NCBI GenBank assembly: GCA_964023205.1
Contig: OZ026839.1
Span: forward strand, 15,654,386-15,718,385
DNA: 64,000 nucleotides
DNA from: Lutraria lutraria
Lineage: Eukaryota > Mollusca > Bivalvia > Venerida > Mactridae
Direction: 5' to 3'
Part shown: positions 12,480 to 24,700 of the stretch, piece after piece
Layout: each line of letters starts with the position of its first letter
How positions within the stretch are numbered: the first letter of the stretch is position 1
Made by a program: the position numbers and the translations under genes
The notes under the pieces: model-generated
Told to the model about the DNA's origin: nothing
Seen by the model: only the letters and a program-made list of their open reading frames with translations
The model's database searches: none

Positions 12480-15400
12480 TATTGTCGAGCCCGCTTGGAT
12501 CCTTGTCTGGGCTGTATCTCCCTTATACATTGACACTTTTTAAAATAACTTGGCATTATTGTTAAACACCACGAGACGGTGTGCAGTGCGCAAAATCCAG
12601 ATTACTAGCTCTAAAGTCAAGGTCACACTTAGAGGTCAAAAGTCACAAATGAGTATTATAGACCTTGTCCGGGCTGTATCTTCCTTATGCATAGTCACTT
12701 TTTAAGATTACTTGGAAACTTGTTAAATCAAAGCTCTTAAGGTTCTGATGTTGTTCGGAACTACAAATCAGTCAAAAGTTGATTTCTATGTAGGGTGAGT
12801 TTTGGAGAACGAACGGTAGTTCGCGCATGAATTTAATGCAGACATAAGTACTACGAACGCTTTTCTAGCCCCGCTATGCAGTTGTTACAGTTGTTCCCAT
12901 CCATGTGCTTTCTGTACTTTGATTTATGTTTCCCATCTGATCACCAAAAGTAGTTCAGCAATTAGCATAATATTATATATAGTTTACATTACCTGGCTCT
13001 TTGAATACTCAACGTATGCAGAATGTAATATATCATACATGAAGACATGCTCGAAGAAAAAGGTTAAACGTTATAAGCATTAAATTAATCGATTGAAACT
13101 TCCCGATGAATCACTTTTTTAAATATCTGGCTGACTCACAGTTATCATCGCATCGTCCATGAATTCTATGATGACTTCTATACATTTACAATAGAAGCTA
13201 GGAACCAGACTAAATTAGCATATGACGTCATCCTTCCTTGAAATGTGTGTACTGATAGTAATTATTGTAGTAACCCGACGGAGAGGATTGTTTAGATTTT
13301 TTACGACTGATTTGTATTGCTCGTTTACGATATTGCATAGCCATATAATTTTGACTTAAATGCACGTAATATTTGAATTTGTATTTAGCCATTGAATTGA
13401 AATGTCGGAACTATATTCTTAGGCGGAAGCTAGATTAATGGAAGCTGTTCGCCGTATGCAGGAAAAGTGAAAACTGAGCGATTTTTGAAATACGGTAATA
13501 ACTTTATTGTTCGTACCGAACAACAAAAACCAAAGCTCAAAGCTCAAAGGCCAATGTTACACTCAGAGGCAAAACGTCAAAAATGAGCATTATATAGACC
13601 TTGTCCGTGCTGTGTCTCCCTTATGCGTAGACACTTTTTGTTGTTCGGTACGAACAATAAAGTTATTACTATATTTCAACAATCGCTCAGTTTTCATTTT
13701 TTCTGCATACCGAACAGCTTCCATTAACCTAGCTCCGCCTAGGGATATAGTTCCATTTTTTCAATTCAATGGCTAAATACAACTTCAAATATTACGTGCA
13801 TATAAGTCAAAATCATATGGCTAAGCAATATCGTAAACGAGCAATACAAAACATTCGTACAGAAATCTAAACAATCCTCTCCCTCCGACTACTACCATAT
13901 TTACTATCAGTACACATTTCAAGGAAGGATGACGTCATAATCCTCGTGCTGTATATGCTAATTTAGTCTGGTTCCTAGCTTCTATTGTAAACGTATAGAA
14001 GTCATCATTGAATCCATGGACGATGCGATGATAACTGTGAGTCAACCAGATATTTAAATCAAAGTACTGAAAGTACTGTCGGAATTTGATTTTTTTCATA
14101 TGAGACAAGTCACTGGTGTTGCTGGCAACAAAACAATGACTGTTAGGAGAAATCCTAAATTAGGAACTGTACAGTTGATGGATATTCATGCTTAGGAATT
14201 AACATACACCATCTCAATATTCTGATATTCATGTGCTAAATTCCACCAACCTAGCATGATGGTTATTTAAGTTATCAGATGTTTCGAGTTTTTTATGTAG
14301 CCCATTATCCAGCCTATATTTTTCGAATCCATCGGTACCAAAATAAGCATTGTTGCTGTCGTATTTACTGATTTAATACATACCGAAAAGCTCTTCAAAA
14401 CGCTCCATTTTATTAATATATCTTGATTATGACCACATATCACTTTAAATGCACACTACAGTGTTAGAAACGAATTAAAATCGACCTATAAAATTCTTTT
14501 AGTGATAATTTGGTTTTGAAGAGTTTTTCGATTTTACATGTTTTTACGGTTCCAAACTCGGAACAAAACTGACATAAACCACTATCGATTGATTAATCGT
14601 GGTTTAAGATTTTTTTCAGAAAATATATGCAATTGGTATGTGAATTATATTCAAACTTAATATCATGATGTTGGACTATATGACAGGTTTTGAAGTGGAA
14701 GTAAAAGTTTATTGTAAAAAAATATAGCTATTCGGAAACGAGCCGTTATACGGCGATATTTGCCGATCTCGCTACGGAATATACCGACATCGCACGATTT
14801 CATCAGTTCCATTACGATCCTCAAAATACCCTTCACACACTGTGAACCAACATAATAATTGCAAACTTCACAATAACTGTTATTTCTTCGCAAATGTATG
14901 TGTACTGCCGTTCTGTTCTCTGCACTTCGACGGGAAAACCCCACATTCTATTTTTAGAATTTATCCAACTATATATAGCTCTAGTCGATACGCGTTGTGG
15001 ATATAAACCTCAACACTGATTTACATATCATGTCAAAAAGTCACATATAAGACATACATCAATAGTACATTAATGTAATTACATGCATACTTCTGTAGAG
15101 AAATTACTGACCTACTGAACGAAAGCCGAAAGTGGAACTATTTTATGCTAAACTAGTTGGTTTCCGTCCCCAATCTTACAGCACACAATAGAGTGAGAGT
15201 GGGAACGGAAACCATGACAATTATGGAGTTCACGGCATTTTTGTAAGTCAATGATAGCAAAGGAATTATCAAATTCCAAAAAGTGATTCATCGGAAAGTT
15301 TTTATCGATTAATTTAATGCTTATAAGCATATCTACATGTATAATATATTACATTCTGCATAAGTTGAGTATACAAAGAGGCAGGTAATGTAGACTATAC

Positions 15401-15870
15401 AATATTATCCTAATTGCCGAACTACTTTGGGTGATCAGATGGGAACGGAAACCATGACAATTATGGAGCTCACGGCATTTTTGTAAGTCAATGATAGCAA
15501 AGGAATTATCAAATTCCAAAAAGTGATTCATCGGAAAGTTTTTATCGATTAATTTAATGCTTATAAGCATATCTACATGTATAATATATTACATTCTGCA
15601 TAAGTTGAGTATACAAAGAGGCAGGTAATGTAGACTATACAATATTATCCTAATTGCCGAACTACTTTGGGTGATCAGATGGGAAACATAAATCAAAGTA
15701 CTGAAAGCACATGGAACGGGAACAAAGAAATTCGACGTTTGACTGCTTTGTAGTTCCGAACAACAGCAGAACCTTCAGAGCTTTGATTAAGATAACTTGG
15801 CATAATTATTTAACACCATGAGACGGTGTGCAGTGCGCAAGATCCAGGTCTCTAGCTCAAAGGCCAAGGC
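12480..15870. mobile_element. Nested inverted-repeat region (degenerate DNA transposon complex)
   Basis: An inner foldback has arms 13118-13525 and about 13640-14058, inverted and highly similar, with about 110 bp between them. An outer inverted pair is 12722-13117 against about 15520-15790, sharing 'gttgttcggaactacaaa', 'tgaatcacttttt' and 'catctgatcacc' or complements. About 1.1 kb of unrelated DNA (14076-15200) interrupts the right side. A direct repeat with 'gagacggtgtgcagtgcgca' sits at both ends (about 12574 and 15820). There is no transposase frame. The simplest reading is a long-TIR element with an insertion and a local tandem duplication in its right arm. Confidence 0.6.
15201..15680 (+). 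repeat. Two tandem copies of a 240-bp unit
   Basis: The block starting 'gggaacggaaaccatgacaa' at 15201 restarts at 15441, with almost no differences over 240 bp. A third partial start occurs at 15681. The unit includes the terminal-arm sequence of the surrounding inverted-repeat region. Near-identity means a recent duplication. Confidence 0.85.
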
Positions 15871-15901
15871 CACACTTTAATATTCATATACTTTCATATA
15901 T

Positions 15902-16340
15902 AAGATATGAATTTTGGTTATTTTCAAAGATACTTTATTATCATGAGTGCAACATGTAATCCATAGATTAAATCATTCGAGCGTAACAAGCGTCGAAATG
16001 AGGACAGGATCAAAATTAGACATTTTATGGGCATGTGTGGGGAATAGAAACTTTGAGGAAAATGAGCTAAAGTGCAAACTTTTGTGTTTAGTATCGAGAC
16101 TGATGTCCCCGTGCGCCAAAAACAGCCTCACGTCGGACATCGAATCCTCATGCTTCTGATGAGCTGTCGAATCTCAAATGATCTAATCTATGGATTACAT
16201 GTTGCACTCATGATAATCAGGTATCTTTGAAAAAAAATTCATATCTTATAATTATATCATAATTATGTTATCCAAAATCGATGATAATGCCAATACAAAT
16301 AGCGATCCTTATCAAATTTTGAGTAGTATAGTTATTATGT
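15902..16340. mobile_element. MITE-like element with about 80-bp terminal inverted repeats
   Basis: The block 'gagtgcaacatgtaatccat' with flanks (about 15902-15985) is repeated inverted at about 16165-16255. A further block at about 16262-16335 ('gataatgcca', 'gatccttatcaaatt') belongs to the same family, because both blocks recur rearranged at 30770-30950. It has no coding capacity. The outer ends are approximate. Confidence 0.6.
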
Positions 16341-16344
16341 ACAT

Positions 16345-17745
16345 TATGTATATGCTATCTTTAAAAGAATGCACAAACTATACGACATTAGAACCTTCTC
16401 AGTTAAAAAAGAAACCCAAGCTATACAAATAATTCCAACATAATGTTTCGTAATTAGAAAACTTTCGAACTGTTTTTGCAGTGTTTGAACAGTTAGTCAA
16501 TGTTATCAGGTGTTTCATTTCCGGTGTGAACTGTTTCTGAAATATGGTAACACTGTTCATCTGCTACGCAGTGAATACAAAAAGGCATGTTTTAACTTTC
16601 GGGACCGAATCTTAATTTCTAATTAATCTATAGGGCTGTCTGTTTTTTGCATTTCAATTATTACAATGTCAAACAGTCAGGAAAAAATAAAAATCACAAC
16701 TCTACCAATACTTTCATACCCCCATTGTTGGCTATCATGATATTGATGATTGAACATTAATTTATTGTTTCATTTTAACTGTGATATTGTTTTCGCGTGT
16801 TTTTTATACTTTTGCGATGCGCACAAAACCGCTGAATATCTCCTTAAAGGCATTATTTCCCTGAACAATGTATGAATTAAATTAGTGTTTGTGTGTAGCT
16901 AAGGTCATGCTACAAAATGAAATGTATGAGATTTGGGGCAGTCGCTGAGACTCAATACCTTACGTAGCAGACGCCATATTACGAATTACGGACAGAAAAT
17001 ACAAAGAGGAGTAATAAAGCAATTTACGACAAATTAATGAAGAAAAACATATTGAATACGGAGAAAGCTATTCTAACTTTCTATAAAAACAATTTGTTAT
17101 TTTCAAACATGAATCACAAAATCTCATTAAATTGTGTCGAGGACTTTAATATATACATACATGGATTCGCAACAGCTAGAAATAGCTTAAACGATATGGA
17201 GAGACGATCCCACAATGCATTGTTATATACTCGGCAATGTCCGACAGTTGTAATCGGGTGTTTACGAACTTAATTGAATATATATATATATATAAAAACT
17301 CAATTGGGCACGGGAAATTGGTTTGGATGCAACAAATTCCATAAAAATATTGAGATTTACTTAAAATCCACAACTGTATCAGTTATTAAGGCATAAGTCG
17401 AGCATTTTAAATTCCAAGATGGCGGACATTCATTATTATCCTTTCGTCTCCGGGATTAAACATTCGGAATACCAGGGGTATTTTCGCTGTTGTAAACATT
17501 GCGATCATCTCGGATATTTTCGTATTTTCGCTATTGTAAACGGCATGAAATCCCGTTGATTCACGTGTCACTACAGTACCGCGGGATTTGCAAGATTGCT
17601 TCTAACTGTTTACACAGAAGTTGCGAATCCACGCATGTATAAGTGCTTGATTGTGTCAATTTTCTCGACCCTTATCCGGGTATGGCATCAATTATTATAG
17701 CATTTTTGGTGTTTCTATATTTCGATTTGTCCAACCGTTTGTACG
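16345..17745. other. Intergenic, no feature seen
   Basis: AT-rich DNA with short frames only. It includes a (TA)n run near 17280. No recognisable gene or RNA. Confidence 0.45.
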
Positions 17746-17751
17746 CATGTG

Positions 17752-17786
17752 CAGAGACGTATAATACAATATATTATACGTCTCTG
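17752..17786. repeat. 35-bp palindromic micro-insert with flanking 7-bp direct repeats
   Basis: CAGAGACGTATAATA, a 5-bp spacer, then its exact complement TATTATACGTCTCTG. It is flanked on both sides by GCATGTG in direct orientation; the duplication reads as 8 bp (GCATGTGC) if the leading C is assigned to the target. This is one of four such palindromes in the window. Confidence 0.7.
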
Positions 17787-17960
17787 GCATGTGCGTACGT
17801 AAGTGCCTCACGTAGCTGCTTTTTATGGAATGATTTGTTTTTGTATGTATGAGAGGCATGTGCAGCTAACTCTGCAAACCATTGAAACAAAATTTCAAAA
17901 CAATATATTTCGAGTCTTGACGAATAGTCCTCTCTTCTATGAATCGAAGAAGTTCTGACC

Positions 17961-18859
17961 ACAGGAGCCTGTTATTCAATCAAAAAAAAAATATATATGA
18001 TACTCAATAAAAAATTACCTACGTATATAGAAAAAACAACAGGAGTGCAATGCCTCCCACTCCCCACCCACATCGCCGATACAAGAATCTCTAATAAACA
18101 GCGGTCAACGCGTGAAATTCTGGTCTACATAGTTAAAGGCTATAAAAAGGTAACAAATGCAGGTCCTACCCTTGACATTTTCTCAGATTTGCTTATCCTA
18201 TTTCAATAAATCTAAGAGTTTCTCCAGCGGAGGGTGGCCATTGCGTGACGTCATCAGCCAGCCAAAGATACTGCTGCGGAGCGAAAGGTTTAAATATTAA
18301 TTTTACTCTGCTAAAATGTATTTCAACATGCATTGCTTTTAAAATATTTTCTGATATTGGAAAATGAAAGATTCATTTTATTTGTTAATTAATTTCCATA
18401 AAAGAATTGTTATTAGAGATTTGGAAAAACCCAAGGGGAATTAACTCTAAGATTGATTACATCATCCTGTCGATAAAATACAAGCGTTCTGTACGGAACG
18501 GTACGGTTGCCCGGAGTTTATACATATAACACTTTACTCCGGAGCAGCATCTTTGACCCGCCTTATGACGTCACGCAATGGCCACCCTCCGCTGGAGAAA
18601 CTCTTAGATTTATTGAAATAGGATAAGCAAAACTGAGAAAATGTCAAGGGTAGGACCTGCATTTGTTACCTTTTTATAGCCTTTAACTATGTAGACCAGA
18701 ATTTCACGCGTTGACCGCTGTTTAATAGAGATTCTTGTATCGGCGATGTGGGTGGGGAGTGGGAGGCATTGCACTCCTGTTGTTTTTTTCTATATACGTA
18801 GGTAATTTTTTATTGAGTATCATATATATTTTTTTTTTGATTGAATAACAGGCTCCTGT
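17961..18859. mobile_element. Long-TIR MITE (Mutator-like candidate) with a 9-bp target duplication
   Basis: The element begins ACAGGAGCCTG and ends CAGGCTCCTGT. The inverted arms are about 320 bp each (17961-18285 and 18540-18859) and nearly identical, with about 250 bp of centre. The direct repeat GTTCTGACC flanks it at 17952-17960 and 18860-18868. Long TIRs with a 9-bp duplication are characteristic of Mutator-like elements. There is no transposase frame, so it is non-autonomous. Arm identity suggests a young insertion. Confidence 0.8.
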
Positions 18860-18867
18860 GTTCTGAC

Positions 18868-18892
18868 CAGAGACATATAATCTAAGTGTCTG
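18868..18892. repeat. 25-bp palindromic micro-insert flanked by a 7-bp direct repeat
   Basis: Begins CAGAGACATATAA and ends GTGTCTG, with imperfect inverted symmetry, flanked by TTCTGAC on both sides. It abuts the right target duplication of the MITE at 17961-18859, so the sequence GTTCTGACC occurs three times here. Confidence 0.55.
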
Positions 18893-19645
18893 TTCTGACC
18901 TAACACCTTAATCACGGCCACACTCGTCACTTTCAGTGCTTTGATTACATCCGAACTGAAGTTCACACGCCAGTAGTTTTTACGATGCGCCTATCGTACT
19001 TTCGGTTTCGATTGATAGTTTCCTCTGAAATATTCATTATTCATGACACAATATTGAAGTCAACAGTAAGTATCTAATTCAAATATTACTGATCAAATTA
19101 CTCGTTGTATGATTAGCGAAGAAGGAAATTGTTTTATATTTTCAATCGTTTGATTCTAAAATGACGTGATTTACATTATGTGTTTTAATATTAACAAGGG
19201 TGCCATATTAATTACGTGTATCTTTAAATAGTCTTCTGGAATAATATTCGTGAACTTGATCATAAAATCTCATGAATCGAATTTAAACTTATTGTGATTC
19301 AGTTGATATTTTGTATGGATAATGAAAAAAGCCTTTATTTGTCATTTCCTAACCATAGTAGTAAATGTCACTTTGCTTATTGAAATTTCTGGTACGTTTG
19401 CATGTTTCTGATTAAAGATAGAATGTGCAAATTATAATATATTCATGTTAGCTGTAATTATAATAAGAGTGGAATTATGATCAATTACATCAATTGCCAC
19501 GCCCATTTAACTCATAACAAGTGTAATTTATCCTTCGGCAAAAATGTTGTGAGGAACTCCTGTCCTCCTTGTGAGCACCCATATATTGTTTGCCAACAAG
19601 GTTAGTTTTCCAAAATTATGAAGAATTCAGGCCTTTGTGTAAAAA

Positions 19646-19877
19646 TATCGAAATGCAGTTAGCTAGCTTTAGGTTTTCCGAGTACGCACATGTAAAGATA
19701 TTGCCTGTTGGTGGACAATTTAATGGTAAAACCGTACGATGCAGTCACTTGGGTGGCTTGAAAATGGGAATGAACTTCTCGTCTGACCAAATAAAACATC
19801 CAATATGTCAATCCTGGTCATTATCTTTACATGTGCGTACTCGAAAAACCCATAGCTAGCTAACTGCATTTCAATAT
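19646..19877. mobile_element. Short MITE with about 56-bp terminal inverted repeats
   Basis: 'gaaatgcagttagctagct' with 'gagtacgcacatgtaaagat' on the left (from about 19650) is matched in inverted orientation at about 19822-19877, with a few mismatches. The total length is about 230 bp and it is non-coding. No clear target duplication was seen. Confidence 0.65.
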
Positions 19878-20570
19878 TTGTGGGTGTAGCCACAGATGTG
19901 ACGTTTTTTTATTTTGTAACAGAAGGTTGACATGGATTTATATTTCGTTGTAAGTCATTCTGATGACAAATATTAATTGTGCCAAGGTAACTTTTGTCAT
20001 GATGCTTCTTCAGCTATATTTGTATACCGGTAGTCTTCAAAACACCAACTACTCCAGATAAATTGGCAGAGGGTATTTCACCCCTTAATTTTTCTGAAGG
20101 GGTACATGTATTTCAGTATCTAAAGGGTAATGACAGTCATCAAAACTGTTCTAAAAGGGATTCACTTATACATGTAAATAAACACAAACAAAACATTTAA
20201 ATATACTTTAATTGCTGTATTGTGTTCTTCTGTATTTAATGTGTACATCATTTTCACTTATTTTGCATCCAGCGAAGAATGTAGCTTATATATGCAATAC
20301 CTTTGCCTACAACATGTTCAATTAAATCACTGGTCTCAAAGGGAAAATATTGTATATAACACTGTCTCACCGGAGTGAAACTTATATTTTTTCTCAATAG
20401 TGTTAACACATTTAATTACCAATCAATTCGTTCAATATTTCTTAAAGTCCCATAATCATATAAATTTATCGGTCATAATAGTTTCTGTTTGTTCTATAAC
20501 ACAGGAATCCTACGTGTTTTCTTCCCATGCATACTTTATAGCAAGAAAAAATGGTTCCAAAACCACTATC

Positions 20571-20601
20571 GTATTTTTTTCAATGTCATTGAAAAAAATA
20601 C
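20571..20601. repeat. Perfect 15-bp-stem hairpin
   Basis: GTATTTTTTTCAATG, a single T, then the exact complement. It is 31 bp in all and lies in non-coding DNA. Its role is unknown. Confidence 0.5.
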
Positions 20602-21708
20602 TATATATAGAACAGCTGGGTTTTCCCTCAGTCTTATTATGCACACGGCATGAAGTGACGTCATGCGCTCTATGTATTTCAAGTTTACAAAAGCAAACTT
20701 CACAGGGAAATGAGTGTTTTAAGAAGAAAAAGGGCTTGTTTCATCGGTAATAATTATCTTGGGATGATATCAGCAATTGTTTGTTTTTTTGCATATATTT
20801 TTTATAGCAAAAAGCTAATGGGACTTACATGAACAGAAATGTGATTCATCCTCAGATTTATCCCTTATAATATATTTTAAGATGACGACCCAGCTCTAGA
20901 TTGAAGGTACAATGTTTATCCGTGATGAACATTGTTTAATATAGAACAACAAGTATCAAGTGTTTCAACTAAGATATTTTATTCAGTGATCTAACATAGA
21001 GAGCTAATCAATAACTACTGAAACTGTAGTATAAGGTGTATATTTATATACATGCATATATATAAAATAAGGGAGTTAATCTGTGAGATGCTAGCTACAT
21101 AACTATCATGTTTTTACTAAATCTACTCAAGCTGTCAGCTGTGGTGTGCTGGAGTTTTTTATCATAGGCAAACATAAAAAATGTCAAAATTATTGATGTG
21201 CGATAATACCGGTATACTGGTATATTGCAATATATTCCAAATGCAATACATACAGGTACGATCGACCAGAAAACAGAAATATTTTATTTGTGTAACTGTA
21301 TTAGGACTGTATATGTTGCCTTGCTTTGCTCAAGGGGAGTTTTCTATGTCCAACTATTTCATACTATACTGCATGATTATAATTAGTTTATTCTAGTCAC
21401 TGATATTTTCATTGGTTTCTTTGTGATAACTTAAATAAGAATACCATCATGCAAATGATTAATGAAACTTAATATTTTCATTTAAATCCAAGCTTGAATA
21501 TTAATAAATCAAGAGTTTTTAACTCCAAATATATCGCAATACGTATTCCAATGCAGTGTTGCATATCGCAATATACCGGTATTGCAATACAAAATTCCCG
21601 CAATACCCATCCCTAGTCAAAATGTTAGAAACAATTACCGGTTAGGCGGTAAACATATCTATTATTTATAGGAAAGTCTTTTGGATACATGTATTTTCAG
21701 TTTTGAAA

Positions 21709-24700
21709 ATGGCTGAGCTTGGGGATTGCAACGAGCCAGACTTTAAATTTGTTGACGATAACTTGAAAGTGAAAAAGAACAGTTGGCTTGGTTTTTCAAG
21801 TTTTGAATGTTGTCCATGGGACAAATTTAGCCGCCCAGGAGCTAGAAGACTTTTTAAGTGGAAATATATGACCAAGGACAACACCAATTTACTTAAGACG
21901 GATGAAGAGGTAAGTATATTTCTTTTCATTTTCTTTTGGAACCTGGCTATATAGATTAAAAAGTTCTGTATTCTTTTTATCTCATGTTTAATACACTGGC
22001 AGTTACAAGTAACAGACATACAATGATGAAATTTTGTATAATACTCCTTAATTTATCCCAAAATTACCTTAAAAGATTCACAGAACTTGACTCCGTTTAA
22101 CTTACTTATATATAATAAAGTTGGAGAGTCGAAAACTGTGACATTTTTTTGTAGAAGCTTGGTGTGTGAATGTAAATTAATTTACATGTTGACTAATCCA
22201 AATAATTAGTTTTCTTTACACCAACTCTCTTGATTCCTAGGTACCTACAATTGGAATTTTCTTATGAATAGAAATTATTAGAATGTTCATGATTCTTGTT
22301 ATATTTATGAGTGATAAGTACTATTGTTATTATATTTATGAATGATAAGTACTATTGTTATTATATTTATGAATGATAAGTACTATTGTTATTATATTTA
22401 TGAATGATAAGTACTATTGTTATTATATTTATGAATGATAAGTACTATTGTTATTATATATTTATGAATGATAAGTACTATTGTTATTATATTTATGAAT
22501 GATAAGTACTATTGTTATTATATTTATGAATGATGCATACTATTGTTATTATATATTTATGAATGATAAGTACTATTGTTATTATATTTATGAATGATAA
22601 GTACTATTGTTATTATATTTATGAATGATGCATACTATTGTTATTATATATTTATGAATGATGCATACTATTGTTATTATATTTATGAATGATAAGTACT
22701 ATTGTTATTATATATTTATGATGATAAGTACTATTGTTATTATATATTTATGAATGATAAGTACTATTGTTATTATATTTATGAATGATGCATACTATTG
22801 TTATTATATATTTATGAATGATAAGTACTATTGTTATTATATTTATGAATGATAAGTACTATTGTTATTATATTTATGAATGATAAGTACTATTGTTATT
22901 ATATATTTATGAATGATGCATACTATTGTTATTATATTTATGAATGATAAGTACTATTGTTATTATATATTTATGATGATAAGTACTATTGTTATTATAT
23001 ATTTATGAATGATAAGTACTATTGTTATTATATTTATGAATGATAAGTACTATTGTTATTATATATTTATGAATGATAAGTACTATTGTTATTATATATT
23101 TATGAATGATAAGTACTATTGTTATTATATATTTATGAATGATAAGTACTATTGTTATTATATATTTATGAATGATAAGTACTATTGTTATTATATATTT
23201 ATGAATGATAAGTACTATTGTTATTATATTTATGAATGATAAGTACTATTGTTATTATATATTTATGAATGATGCATACTATTGTTATTATATATTTATG
23301 AATGATAAGTACTATTGTTATTATATTTATGAATGATGCATACTATTGTTATTATATTTATGAATGATGCATATTATTGTTATTATATTTATGAATGATA
23401 AGTACTATTGTTATTATATATTTATGAATGATAAGTACTTCTGTTATTATATATTTATGAATGATGCATACTATTGTTATTATATATTTATGAATGATGC
23501 ATACTATTGTTATTATATTTATGAATGATGCATACTATTGTTATTATATATTTATGAATGATGCATACTATTGTTATTATATTTATGAATGATAAGTACT
23601 ATTGTTATTATATATTTATGAATGATGCATACTATTGTTATTATATTTATGAATGATGCATACTATTGTTATTATATATTTATGAATGATAAGTACTATT
23701 GTTATTATATATTTATGAATGATAAGTACTATTGTTATTATATTTATGAATGATAAGTACTATTGTTATTATATATTTATGAATGATAAGTACTATTGTT
23801 ATTATATTTATGAATGATAAGTACTATTGTTATTATATATTTATGAATGATGCATACTATTGTTATTATATATTTATGAATGATAAGTACTATTGTTATT
23901 ATATTTATGAATGATGCATACTATTGTTATTATATTTATGAATGATGCATATTATTGTTATTATATTTATGAATGATAAGTACTATTGTTATTATATATT
24001 TATGAATGATAAGTACTTCTGTTATTATATATTTATGAATGATGCATACTATTGTTATTATATATTTATGAATGATGCATACTATTGTTATTATATTTAT
24101 GAATGATGCATACTATTGTTATTATATATTTATGAATGATGCATACTATTGTTATTATATTTATGAATGATAAGTACTATTGTTATTATATATTTATGAA
24201 TGATGCATACTATTGTTATTATATTTATGAATGATGCATACTATTGTTATTATATATTTATGAATGATAAGTACTATTGTTATTATATATTTATGAATGA
24301 TGCATACTATTGTTATTATATATTTATGAATGATAAGTACTATTGTTATTATATTTATGAATGATAAGTACTATTGTTATTATATATTTATGAATGATAA
24401 GTACTATTGTTATTATATTTATGAATGATAAGTACTATTGTTATTATATTTATGAATGATGCATACTATTGTTATTATATATTTATGAATGATAAGTACT
24501 ATTGTTATTATATTTATGAATGATAAGTACTATTGTTATTATATTTATGAATGATGCATACTATTGTTATTATATATTTATGAATGATGCATACTATTGT
24601 TATTATATTTATGAATGATAAGTACTATTGTTATTATATATTTATGATGATAAGTACTATTGTTATTATATTTATGAATGATGCATACTATTGTTATTAT

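Larger units (their letters stand above)
18901..21690. other. Intergenic with small inverted repeats, no gene seen
   Basis: No convincing coding exon. It contains the MITE at 19646-19877, a 31-bp hairpin at 20571-20601, and a region rich in 'accggtat'/'attgcaatac' motifs (about 21200-21260 and 21535-21615) that may be the ends of another degenerate element. Confidence 0.4.
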
